Below are positions 55,201 to 63,856 of a stretch of DNA of 64,000 nt, one piece after another. Source of the DNA: DATFKA01 sp042095835 (GTDB lineage Bacteria; Bacteroidota; Bacteroidia; Chitinophagales; Saprospiraceae); contig JBELML010000012.1 in NCBI GenBank assembly GCA_042095835.1, positions 18,315 to 82,314 of the forward strand. The letters are read 5' to 3'. Position 1 is the first letter of the stretch, and every line of letters starts with the position of its first letter. The notes under the pieces were generated by a model that saw only the letters and a program-made list of their open reading frames with translations, did not search any database and had not been told where the DNA came from. The position numbers and the translations under genes are program-made.

Positions 55201-56214
55201 ATGCAAAAAATCACGCTACTTCTGTTTTTTCTCCTATGTTTTGCTTGCCAACAAATTGGTGATGTCGATTCGCAAGCTGAGGGTACTCTTAATGACACAA
55301 CCAGTAGTAAGGAAAATCAATATGAAAATCCCGACCTTGAAAAAGGGGAGGGGCGTAGCGATACGCTAACACCTCCAATTGAAACAGGAGACTACGATCC
55401 TAAGCAAATTTTTGTTAGGCGAGGAGAATTACCTGATTTAATGCAGCCAGGATCAAGGATTATGCCCTTAATCAGTGCCCACCGTGGAGGGCGGGACATC
55501 GCGGGTTATCCAGAAAACTCCTTGGAAGTATTTCAATACGTCACTGATCGAATTCCAGCCATGTTGGAGTGTGATGTGAATATCAGCAGCGATGGCGTAC
55601 TTCATTTGATGCATGACAATAGCCTGGATCGTACAACGACAGGAACAGGTAGCGTGCAGAATACTACCTGGGAGAAAATGAAAAACCTAAACCTAGTCGA
55701 TGATTTCGGACAGCAAACAGCCTTTAAAATTCCTCAACTCGAAGAGGTGCTACAATGGGCCAAAGGGAAGGCATTATTATCCTTGGATGTCAAACGAAAT
55801 ATCCCCTTCAAAAATGTTGTAGACATGGTAGAGGAGTTCGGTATGGAAGATTACGTGGTCATTATTACCTACAACGTCAACGATGCCTTGACAGTGCATC
55901 GTTTCAATCCTCGTCTGATGATTTCGGTGAGTATCCGTAACGAAGAAGAGTGGCAAAGGATGAGAACATCGGGCCTTCCTATAGATCGCATGGTCGCTTT
56001 TACGGGTACGAGGCTTGCGCCCGTATCGCTATGGAAAACCTTACAAGCGGAACAAATACCTGTCATCCTGGGGACACTAGGCAACCTAGATAAGCAGGCC
56101 GCAGCACAAGGAGATGAAAAGACCTACGGAGGTTTTCTAGATCGTGGAGCAGATATCTTAGCCACTGATCGTCCATTAGAAGCCCGGCAAGTGATTGATG
56201 TCTGGAAGGATTGA
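55201..56214 (+). CDS. Glycerophosphodiester phosphodiesterase lipoprotein
   Basis: 337 residues. The N-terminus LLFFLLCFACQQ has a probable lipidated Cys16. A disordered Ser/Asp/Glu-rich stretch (about 20-75) leads to the GDPD TIM barrel (about 92-335): ISAHRGGRDIAGYPENSLEV (His/Arg/Glu of the HRG...ENT-type motif), MLECDVNISSDGVLHLMHDN, LLSLDVKRNIPF and GADILATDRP. It hydrolyses glycerophosphodiesters to glycerol-3-phosphate and an alcohol. A MITE-like element begins at its last base. Confidence 0.93.
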   Translation: MQKITLLLFFLLCFACQQIGDVDSQAEGTLNDTTSSKENQYENPDLEKGEGRSDTLTPPIETGDYDPKQIFVRRGELPDLMQPGSRIMPLISAHRGGRDIAGYPENSLEVFQYVTDRIPAMLECDVNISSDGVLHLMHDNSLDRTTTGTGSVQNTTWEKMKNLNLVDDFGQQTAFKIPQLEEVLQWAKGKALLSLDVKRNIPFKNVVDMVEEFGMEDYVVIITYNVNDALTVHRFNPRLMISVSIRNEEEWQRMRTSGLPIDRMVAFTGTRLAPVSLWKTLQAEQIPVILGTLGNLDKQAAAQGDEKTYGGFLDRGADILATDRPLEARQVIDVWKD

Positions 56215-56396
56215 GTAACAGCCAAAAAACAACTTACCGATTTTGATGGAATCTTTTGCTCCAATACGGCGTTAAAAAGCCTCGCTGATGCCCTGCATCA
56301 TCTACGTTTTTTGCCTTGTCTTGGCACAAATTTATCCCGACCTTGCGTCGGGAATCTTCTCGATCAAAATGCGGGACTTATTCTTTGTCCGTTACT
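56214..56396 (-). repeat. MITE-like palindromic element, copy 3
   Basis: 183 bp, inverted relative to copy 1, starting AGTAACAGCCAAAAAAC and ending GTCCGTTACT. Near-identical to copy 1 throughout. An internal hairpin (TCCCGACCTTGCGTCGGGA) is also seen. It lies between the convergent GDPD and DUF3810 genes and could act as their terminator. Confidence 0.82.
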
Positions 56397-56424
56397 AAAG
56401 AAGTTTTACCAGTTTTTACCCAAG

Positions 56425-57510
56425 CTAACTTTTCCGCGCTTGACGCCAAGCGTGTACTAGCATGACAACTCTTTTATAATTGAGTACGCCCTCTTTTATG
56501 CCCTGTGCTTTGAGGTAGGCATTATATACTTTGGGCTGAAGATCAGGTATGAAGTCAGGAAATTTTTGCATTTGCTCATTAATGGCAGTCAAATCGGCCT
56601 TAATGCCATCTGGTAGCCTGCGCCTAAACTCTCCATAAGCTTCAGGTTCATATCTCAGGTATTGGATAGCAAGGGTCCGCCAATAGCTCAGATGTCCAAC
56701 ATAGGCTACGGCTGGATGCGGAGATGATGTTGTACTCAAATACGCCCAAAAATTGCAGGTGCCTTCATCGGCAAAACCATAAGCATGGCTCATTTCATGG
56801 CTCATCACAAATGGCCATTGGATAGGGTGTAGACCAGCATCAATGTTGCCTTCACCTACATAAGGGAAGTATAAACCTGCCGAACTAAAGCGGAGGAATA
56901 CGCCCTGTGGATAAAGCAATCTTCCTCTAATATTTCCAGAAGATGGATAATCGTAGGTGTTTAAAGTTTTGGCTAGGTTCTCTCGTAGATGAATCTCTAA
57001 ATCTTCTGGGAATAATTCTCTGGTCAGGGCAGAATCACTAACTCCTTTGATAAGTTGCCTCAGCTGCACCAATTCTTTAGTCTCGAGCTCAAGTTCGTTT
57101 TTCAGTTCCTCCAATTTTAGAGGTCTTACCTCCAGGCTCATATGTTTTTCTACTGGAAGGCGATTATAATTATAGCCCCAGAGTGAAAAGAAGAAGAAAA
57201 CGAGGGCACCCAAAAAGCCAACAAATTTGCGGAGACTCCTAGAAAAGGATAATTGTTTGGCTCGGTAGTTTCTATACCAATCTCTTATATTAAACAAGAG
57301 CAATAAGGCGAAGATGCCAAAAAATAGGTAGATGGATGGAAAAGGGAAGTTGCTTAAGCTGTAGTCAAATACCTTGCGAATGCCTAGGTAGAGGCCTTTA
57401 CTGTAGTAGGTTTCGACCATCTCTGGGGTATTAGCAGTAAGCATTTTGACCACTGCTGAGGCAAAGCCTAAAAGAATCCAGATATAGGAGGAATAAAATT
57501 TCACTTTCAA
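56425..57510 (-). CDS. DUF3810 membrane protein with HExxH motif
   Basis: 361 residues. Two to three N-terminal membrane segments (about 8-115: LLGFASAVVKMLTA, YLFFGIFALLLLFNI, FVGFLGALVFFFFSLWGYNYN), then a periplasmic or cytosolic domain with PFVMSHEMSHAYGFADEGTC. The HEMSH motif and following Glu are a gluzincin-like metallopeptidase signature. DUF3810 is specific to Bacteroidota and Firmicutes; the substrate is unknown. Confidence 0.88.
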   Translation of the reverse strand: MKVKFYSSYIWILLGFASAVVKMLTANTPEMVETYYSKGLYLGIRKVFDYSLSNFPFPSIYLFFGIFALLLLFNIRDWYRNYRAKQLSFSRSLRKFVGFLGALVFFFFSLWGYNYNRLPVEKHMSLEVRPLKLEELKNELELETKELVQLRQLIKGVSDSALTRELFPEDLEIHLRENLAKTLNTYDYPSSGNIRGRLLYPQGVFLRFSSAGLYFPYVGEGNIDAGLHPIQWPFVMSHEMSHAYGFADEGTCNFWAYLSTTSSPHPAVAYVGHLSYWRTLAIQYLRYEPEAYGEFRRRLPDGIKADLTAINEQMQKFPDFIPDLQPKVYNAYLKAQGIKEGVLNYKRVVMLVHAWRQARKS

Positions 57511-57770
57511 ATTAATCGGGTATTATAAATACATAACGAATAGAAAAGTAAGATAAGTACCTGGAACCTACAAGCTATTGGCGGTTTCTTATACGTTTGT
57601 TGATAAAAATAGGACGAGCTGTGGAAAAGAATACTGTCCCAGCTCGGACATCCTACAAGAGATTTTACTAATTTTGAAACTCTAAACTGACAATTGGTGT
57701 TCTTAGTATCGTAATTGATGATTTAACCCCAATTAAGTCATTTATCATTCAATCATTAAATCATTATAAA

Positions 57771-58106
57771 ATGGCAGGTAAAGCAGTTGAAATTAAAGAT
57801 ACTAACTTTGCTGATTTAGTTGAAAACGCCGAAGGTGTCGCTTTAGTTGACTTTTGGGCAGAGTGGTGTGGCCCTTGTAGAATTATTGGACCACATATTG
57901 AAAAATTGGCTGAAGAGTTCGAAGGTCAAGCACTAGTTGGTAAATTAGATGTTGACAACAACCCTGAAGTATCTATGAAGTTTGGAGTACGTTCTATTCC
58001 TACTGTTTTGATCTTCAAAGATGGTCAATTGGTAGACAAAGTAATTGGTGCTAATCCAAAATCTGTGTACGAAAGCAAGATTCAGGAGCAACTTACACCA
58101 GCCTAA
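57771..58106 (+). CDS. trxA: Thioredoxin
   Basis: 111 residues. Canonical thioredoxin: VDFWAEWCGPCRIIGPHIEK with the active site Cys33/Cys36, LDVDNNPEVSMKFGVRSIPT with the cis-Pro, and LIFKDGQLVDKVIG. It reduces cytosolic disulfides. Alone with its own terminator. Confidence 0.97.
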   Translation: MAGKAVEIKDTNFADLVENAEGVALVDFWAEWCGPCRIIGPHIEKLAEEFEGQALVGKLDVDNNPEVSMKFGVRSIPTVLIFKDGQLVDKVIGANPKSVYESKIQEQLTPA

Positions 58107-58137
58107 GGCAGAAAAACGATAAATAAACTTATATTGA

Positions 58138-58164
58138 GCCTCCACTGAAAACTACAGTGGGGGC
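58138..58164 (+). terminator. Rho-independent terminator of trxA
   Basis: 10 bp arms (GCCTCCACTG / CAGTGGGGGC, one G-U) with a 7 nt loop, followed by TTTCTCG, about 32 bp after the stop. Confidence 0.75.
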
Positions 58165-58239
58165 TTTCTCGTTGTAGAAAGGTACGATTGTTTCAGGCTT
58201 TGTCGACTGCTCAAGTCCATTAGCCTCAAAATCCACGCT

Positions 58240-59166
58240 ATGCAAATACTCGATAATCAGCAGATCAGAGACTTAGGAAATTTAGACCTACTAGCGCGCC
58301 AAGTGGTAGAGGGCTTTATCATTGGCTTACACAAAAGTCCATTTCATGGCTTTTCGGTAGAGTTTGCTGAACATCGATTGTATAACCAAGGCGAATCCAC
58401 CAGAAATATTGATTGGAAGGTTTATGGCAGAACCGATAAGATGTTCACCAAACGCTATGAGGAAGAAACCAACTTGAGGTGCCAAATCGTGGTCGACGTC
58501 TCTTCTTCTATGTATTTTCCAGAGGTCAGCAAGGAGTCTAAAAACTATACCAACAAACTCCGATTTTCCGCTTTAGCGGCCGCAGCGCTAATGAATTTGC
58601 TGCAAAAACAACGCGATGCCTTTGGCTTAAGTATTTTTAATGATTCGGTACAGACACATACCAAGTGTAAATCAAGCACGAAGCATTATCGTCTACTATT
58701 GACGTATCTACAGCAATTAATTGACCATCCAGAGCGTAATAAAAGCACCAATGCAGCAGCCTCTTTACACCAAATTGCTGAAAGCATACACCGACGTAGT
58801 TTAGTGGTCATTTTTAGTGACATGTTCGATAGTGCTGCTGGTAATGAAGAGCTTTTTTCTGCACTGCAACACCTGAAGCACAACAAACATGAGGTTGTAC
58901 TTTTCCATGTCACCGACAAATCTCTAGAAGAAGATTTCGAGTTTAAAAATAGACCTTATCTTTTTGTAGATATGGAAACGGGCGAAAAGGTCAAGCTTCA
59001 AGCCAACCAGGTCAAAGATTACTATGTCGACCAGATGAAAGCCTTTAAAGATGCTTTACGGATGAAATGCTTGCAATACAAAATTGATTTTGTGGAGGCC
59101 GATATTAACCAAGGCTTCAGACCCGTCCTGCAATCTTATTTGGTGAAAAGGAGTAAAATGACCTAG
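58240..59166 (+). CDS. DUF58 domain protein
   Basis: 308 residues. The DUF58 pattern begins LARQVVEGFIIGLHKSPFHG, then YNQGESTRNIDWKVYGRTDK and VVDVSSSMYFP (a vWA-like MIDAS DxSxS). The chain ends with VDYYVDQMKAFKDALRMK-type helix. Usually encoded with a MoxR AAA+ ATPase and BatA/BatB; none is adjacent here. Function likely in envelope or stress assemblies. Confidence 0.92.
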   Translation: MQILDNQQIRDLGNLDLLARQVVEGFIIGLHKSPFHGFSVEFAEHRLYNQGESTRNIDWKVYGRTDKMFTKRYEEETNLRCQIVVDVSSSMYFPEVSKESKNYTNKLRFSALAAAALMNLLQKQRDAFGLSIFNDSVQTHTKCKSSTKHYRLLLTYLQQLIDHPERNKSTNAAASLHQIAESIHRRSLVVIFSDMFDSAAGNEELFSALQHLKHNKHEVVLFHVTDKSLEEDFEFKNRPYLFVDMETGEKVKLQANQVKDYYVDQMKAFKDALRMKCLQYKIDFVEADINQGFRPVLQSYLVKRSKMT

Positions 59167-59344
59167 TCTAGGCTGTACTTTGCCCAAGCTTTAAAATATT
59201 TCCACCCACATATTTAATATCTCAAATCAAATTTCTAACTTTACGTAACTTTTACACTAAGTCAGGTGTAAAGGACTTGATTTGAAATCATTTTTCCTAA
59301 ATAAGAAGTTGATACAATAACTTCAAAAATAAACCTTGTCTGAT

Positions 59345-60427
59345 ATGGCAACTACAAGCACAAGATTCCGTCCTGGTGTACTTCACGGAGATGAAGTAAC
59401 GGAGCTTTTTAACTATGCAAACGAAAACAACTTCGCCCTTCCTGCTGTGAATGTAGTAGGAACGAATTCTGTAAATGCTGTTTTAGAAACGGCTAAAGCG
59501 GTCAACTCGCCAGTAATCGTTCAATTCTCTAATGGTGGTGCTTCTTTTTTTGCTGGCAAAGGTTTATCAAATGATGCACAGCAAGCTGCTATTTTAGGAG
59601 GTATTTCTGGAGCGACACACGTACACACTATGGCCAAAGCTTATGGCGTTACGGTCATTCTTCATACGGATCATTGTGCCAAGAAAATCCTACCCTGGGT
59701 AGATGGTTTATTGGAAGCCGGCGAGCGTTTCTATGCAGAGCGTGGCTATCCTTTATACAGCTCACACATGTTGGACCTCTCTGAAGAGCCACTAGAAGAA
59801 AATATCGAAATTTGCGTAAAATACATGGAGCGCATGTCTAAAATCGGCATGACGCTTGAAATTGAATTAGGCGTAACTGGTGGTGAAGAAGATGGTGTAG
59901 ATAACACAGATGTAGATAATGCATTGCTTTACACACAACCAGAAGAAGTAGCGCATGCCTACGCGGCACTTAGCAAAATCAGCAACCGTTTTACTGTAGC
60001 TGCGGCTTTTGGTAACGTACACGGTGTATACAAGCCAGGTAACGTAAAATTAGAGCCTAAAATTTTATTGAATTCTCAGAAGCATATTCAGGAGAAATTC
60101 GGAACACCGGACGATCGTCCTGTCAACTTTGTCTTCCACGGCGGATCAGGTTCTTCGCAAGCAGAAATTAGAGAAGCGATCGACTACGGTGCAATCAAGA
60201 TGAATATCGATACTGATATGCAGTGGGCCTTTTGGGATGGTGTGCGCCACTATGAGAAAGCCAATCGCGACTACCTACAACAGCAAATTGGTAATCCGGA
60301 TGGCGACGATAAACCGAACAAGAAATACTACGATCCACGCAAGTGGTTGAGAAAAGGCGAGCAGTCTTTCATCGACAGATTAACCAAAGCGTTTGAAGAT
60401 TTGAATTGTATAGGCAAGAACGCTTAA
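59345..60427 (+). CDS. fbaA: Class II fructose-bisphosphate aldolase
   Basis: 360 residues from ATG 59345; a TTG three codons upstream is unneeded. Class IIA motifs: NNFALPAVNVVGTNSVNAVL, FSNGGASFFAGKGL, VILHTDHCAKKILPW (zinc-binding His and catalytic Asp), VFHGGSGSSQAEIREAIDYG and KMNIDTDMQWAFW. It cleaves fructose-1,6-bisphosphate in glycolysis and works in reverse in gluconeogenesis. Codons are biased to CGT/CGC for Arg, as in highly expressed genes. Has its own terminator. Confidence 0.97.
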   Translation: MATTSTRFRPGVLHGDEVTELFNYANENNFALPAVNVVGTNSVNAVLETAKAVNSPVIVQFSNGGASFFAGKGLSNDAQQAAILGGISGATHVHTMAKAYGVTVILHTDHCAKKILPWVDGLLEAGERFYAERGYPLYSSHMLDLSEEPLEENIEICVKYMERMSKIGMTLEIELGVTGGEEDGVDNTDVDNALLYTQPEEVAHAYAALSKISNRFTVAAAFGNVHGVYKPGNVKLEPKILLNSQKHIQEKFGTPDDRPVNFVFHGGSGSSQAEIREAIDYGAIKMNIDTDMQWAFWDGVRHYEKANRDYLQQQIGNPDGDDKPNKKYYDPRKWLRKGEQSFIDRLTKAFEDLNCIGKNA

Positions 60428-60455
60428 ACGCTATATAGAATAAGTGGTAAATTGT

Positions 60456-60484
60456 CGTCCATCTCGAATTTTTCGGGATGGACG
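60456..60484 (+). terminator. Rho-independent terminator of fbaA
   Basis: 13 bp arms (CGTCCATCTCGAA / TTCGGGATGGACG, one G-U pair) with a 3 nt loop, followed by CCTTTATTTT, about 30 bp after the stop. Confidence 0.72.
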
Positions 60485-60575
60485 CCTTTATTTTACGGCC
60501 TTTTACTTCATTTCGGATAAGTCAACTTTAGCCTAAGCTCAGAATATAGATCAAAACGGCCTCTCCTCGCTAATA

Positions 60576-61967
60576 TCACTTCACCTTCTCCGGCGTCATG
60601 GCTTGTCCATTTTGATAATAGGTGGTTTTGATCACCTGGCCTTTATGATCTAATTCAAACTCGAAGCGTGCATCGATATTTCTGTAGTGTAGTTTGGTTG
60701 GACTGGATGGATAAAGCTTCAAACCTTTAAATTGATTGAGATTGGAATAGAACTGCCCATCTTCATGATACAACTCTAATACCGTTTTCTTATTGAATGC
60801 ATATTTACCGACCAAAGCATCGATATTAGCTGGCTCCAATTGGATGTATTGAGGAATCGCTTGGTTACGGTGTTCAGCAGATAAGGCTTGCTTGGCGATT
60901 TGTTGGGCAATTAAGGTGGCATTACCATTTCGCGTATTACTAAGTACGGCGACCACTAATTCTTGATCTAAGAAAACCATCCATTCTGTGGCACAGCCGG
61001 CTTGCGCGCCATTGTGACCAATCATTTTTCCGTAGGGCCCTTCTTCCTGGTAGAGTTTAAAACCTAATCCATAGGGCGTCCCATTTTTGCGTACTCCTGG
61101 ATTCACCAACATGCTTTCGAAAGTACTTGGCTGGACAAGCTGGTGCTTCATCAATGCCACAGCAAATCTTCCTAAATCAATCGCCGTAGATTGTACGCCA
61201 CCACCAGCTGCTTTCATGCTTAAGTTGGTAGATTCATCTGCGGTGATTTGGCCGTTTTCTACGACAAATAAGCCTGATTTCCGCTCCGAGCTTGGCGCTT
61301 TATGTTCTAGGTAGGTATCCTTCATTTGTGCGGGCTGCCATACATTGGTTTGAAGGAAATCTTCATAGTATTGGCCGGTTACTTTCTCAATAATCAGTCC
61401 TAGAACCATATAGTTATAAGTGGCGTATTGGTACACTTTCCCTGGCTGACCAACGAGTTTCCGGTTCTTAAAGCGATCGACGGCCTGCTCCATAGTGAAG
61501 GTCTCCATAGAAAAACCGTCTTTCCAGCTTTTGTAATTGGCGATACCGGAGGTTTGGGTTAAAAGATGTCTAGTAGTGATGGTTCCTTCTTTTTTCTTGG
61601 GGAAATTAGGGATGTAGTTTTGGATCGGAACGTCCAAATCAATTTTACCAGCTTCGACCAATTGCATAATCGCCACAGCGGTCATTGATTTAGTGATAGA
61701 AGCCGTTCGGGCAATCATATCTCCACAAGCGGCTTTATTTTTGTTTTGGTCCATCCAGCCTGCTCCACCAGACCAAACTAAATCTCCTTTGTAAAAAATA
61801 GCTGCCGATACGCCTTGATTCTCCTGATAAGCAATACTTTGTTGTAGAATGGTGTCTGCTTTCCTCCCTAGCAAATCAAAATCTTTGCTTTCTAAGGCTT
61901 GGCCAAAACTTAAATTTGATGAAAAAGCGTAGACTAAACAGGTGATCATTAATATTCTCTTTGTCAT
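60576..61967 (-). CDS. Serine hydrolase, beta-lactamase/LACTB family
   Basis: 463 residues from ATG 61967; a start 17 codons upstream would precede the signal peptide. Signal peptide (about 1-22, LSFGQ). ASITKSMTAVAIMQL holds the SxxK nucleophile, YATYNYMVLG is the YxT variant seen in LACTB-like enzymes, and MIGHNGAQAG is the HxG motif. A C-terminal lipocalin-like region (about 375-463) with DALVGKYAFNKKT is frequent in this group. Periplasmic. Substrate could be a peptide or ester; not resolved. Confidence 0.88.
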   Translation of the reverse strand: MTKRILMITCLVYAFSSNLSFGQALESKDFDLLGRKADTILQQSIAYQENQGVSAAIFYKGDLVWSGGAGWMDQNKNKAACGDMIARTASITKSMTAVAIMQLVEAGKIDLDVPIQNYIPNFPKKKEGTITTRHLLTQTSGIANYKSWKDGFSMETFTMEQAVDRFKNRKLVGQPGKVYQYATYNYMVLGLIIEKVTGQYYEDFLQTNVWQPAQMKDTYLEHKAPSSERKSGLFVVENGQITADESTNLSMKAAGGGVQSTAIDLGRFAVALMKHQLVQPSTFESMLVNPGVRKNGTPYGLGFKLYQEEGPYGKMIGHNGAQAGCATEWMVFLDQELVVAVLSNTRNGNATLIAQQIAKQALSAEHRNQAIPQYIQLEPANIDALVGKYAFNKKTVLELYHEDGQFYSNLNQFKGLKLYPSSPTKLHYRNIDARFEFELDHKGQVIKTTYYQNGQAMTPEKVK

Positions 61968-62078
61968 TTTTGATTGTTTTACTACAATACTAAAGGCTTC
62001 CTGGCTAGAATGCGGCATTTGATTAACGAACTGCTCAAAGGTTTAATGAACTGCTCTAAGTCCTTGGAAAAAGCAGCC

Positions 62079-62086
62079 TATCTTTG
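62079..62086 (+). promoter_or_regulatory. TAnnTTTG -7 promoter element candidate
   Basis: TATCTTTG, 39 nt before the start of the second LytS-type kinase, matches the Bacteroidota -7 consensus. No good -33 box. Confidence 0.35.
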
Positions 62087-62125
62087 TAAAAAAGGAGAGG
62101 GGATTTCTAAGTAGAAAATCGAATC

Positions 62126-63856
62126 ATGTTATCAAGGAATAAAAATATTTTGGGCATTTACCTGTTTTCACTATTCACTTTGTTGGTACTTAGTAGTCCG
62201 GTAGCTGCCCAAAAGAAGCAAATCTATCCAACGGAGCGATACCTGCAATTTGGGGATAGTATAGCCTGGGCAAACCCTGACTATGATCATCAAGGCTGGG
62301 CACTGTGGGCAACGGCTCAGTACGCCGGTAATTTCTGGCAGCGATTTGTGATTACCATAGACTCTGGAGGCTTCAAGTTTGATCATCCTGGATTACACGT
62401 CATCTCTCATGGTAGCTATGAGGTTTATTGGGATGGAATAAAAATAGGGGAGAGTGGTCAAGTCGGTTCCTCCAAAGAAGAGGAAATTCCTGGTAGATTT
62501 ACCAGCAACGTATTAGTGCCAAATGAACTCGTCACCCCAGGAAAACATATCGTAGCCTTTAGACTATCGAACCATCATTCACCGAATAAACGGGTAGGCA
62601 CCTGGAATAATTTTTTCTTGGAAGAATTCCAAGCAGAACGGCAACGCTTGCTACTGCTCACCGCCAAGATTTTTGTACTAGCTGGCATCTTTCTGATGGC
62701 AGGTCTGTACTACTTCTTTTTATATTTTTTTAGAAAAAATGCTTTAGTTGGTAAGGTGTTTAGCGTCCTGTGCTTTTTATTTTTTGCCCTGGTAGTCATG
62801 GAGTATTATAAATTTCTAGTTTTATATCTCTATCCTTTTCATTTCACGAGATTGATGGTCATCCTGGGGCTGACCTTTAGTATTTCTTATCTCACGCCCT
62901 TGTTTTTTCTACTTTATTATAAATTGCCTTACCAGAAATGGATAGCGAGTATATATTTTATTGTCCTAATTTTCTTGGCTATCTACAACTCACCTGGGAC
63001 AGATGATGCCAATCAGAGCTTGACAGAGTGCATGTTGTATAGTTCCTTTGCGATAGCCGCATGGGCAATTTGGTTGGGTCGCAAGGAAAGCAAGTTGATC
63101 TTTTTCGCTTTGCTATTGGCTAAATTACTAGTTGATTTTAACCATATCCCATTCTCTATTAATATGTTTTCTTATGATATCAACCTGTTTTTGGGTTTTA
63201 GTATTTTAGTGATTGCCATGATGTATTTGCTAGCCCGCAGGACAATCGAAGACCGCAGCGCCTACGAAGCTTCTCTCACCTTGTCTAGCCGATTACAGAA
63301 TGAACTTTTGAAAAAGAATATCCAACCCCATTTTTTAATGAACACCTTGACCTCCTTGATGGAGTGGATAGAAGAGGCCCCACAGAAAAGTATCGAGTTC
63401 ATTGAGGCCTTAGCTGAAGAATTTCATATTTTTAGTCGTATCGCAGATCAGAAGCTAATTCCAGTTGAAGAAGAAATTAAACTGTGTAAACAGCATTTAG
63501 AGATAATGCGCTTTCGCAAAGAAATGGGCTACGCGCTAAGAACAGAAGGAATCGACCCTACTGAGCGCATTCCGCCAGCCATTTTACATACCTTAGTAGA
63601 AAATGCAATTACGCATAGCGCCCCCAATCAGGAAGAAGACCTAATGATTGAACTGAAGTTTGTACGAGAGAAGGATTCAAAAGCGTACATTTTAACCACT
63701 TTTGGCCCTATCCATCAAAATAATGGAAAAGGCTCAGGCACTGGCCTGAAGTATATTAAATCTAGACTAAAAGAAAGCTATGGTGATCAATGGATGGTAG
63801 AATCTGGCCCTACAACCAATGGTTGGGAAACAAAAATATCTATCTTGGAAAACTGA
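62126..63856 (+). CDS. LytS-type sensor histidine kinase with extracytoplasmic N-domain
   Basis: 576 residues. Signal-like N-terminus (about 1-29, SSPVAAQ), a beta-rich extracytoplasmic region (about 30-170) that looks like the 7TMR-DISM extracellular domain, then seven membrane segments (about 175-375). The kinase core has ELLKKNIQPHFLMNTLTSLM (H-box) and ILHTLVENAITHSAP (N-box), ending GKGSGTGLKYIKSRLKE (G-box). Its response regulator is expected just beyond the right edge but is not in the window. Distinct from the kinase at 3068-4108. Confidence 0.9.
   Translation: MLSRNKNILGIYLFSLFTLLVLSSPVAAQKKQIYPTERYLQFGDSIAWANPDYDHQGWALWATAQYAGNFWQRFVITIDSGGFKFDHPGLHVISHGSYEVYWDGIKIGESGQVGSSKEEEIPGRFTSNVLVPNELVTPGKHIVAFRLSNHHSPNKRVGTWNNFFLEEFQAERQRLLLLTAKIFVLAGIFLMAGLYYFFLYFFRKNALVGKVFSVLCFLFFALVVMEYYKFLVLYLYPFHFTRLMVILGLTFSISYLTPLFFLLYYKLPYQKWIASIYFIVLIFLAIYNSPGTDDANQSLTECMLYSSFAIAAWAIWLGRKESKLIFFALLLAKLLVDFNHIPFSINMFSYDINLFLGFSILVIAMMYLLARRTIEDRSAYEASLTLSSRLQNELLKKNIQPHFLMNTLTSLMEWIEEAPQKSIEFIEALAEEFHIFSRIADQKLIPVEEEIKLCKQHLEIMRFRKEMGYALRTEGIDPTERIPPAILHTLVENAITHSAPNQEEDLMIELKFVREKDSKAYILTTFGPIHQNNGKGSGTGLKYIKSRLKESYGDQWMVESGPTTNGWETKISILEN

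Noticed and set aside
59345..60427. Unusual Fba variant
   Set aside because: All class IIA zinc and catalytic motifs are present; ordinary enzyme.
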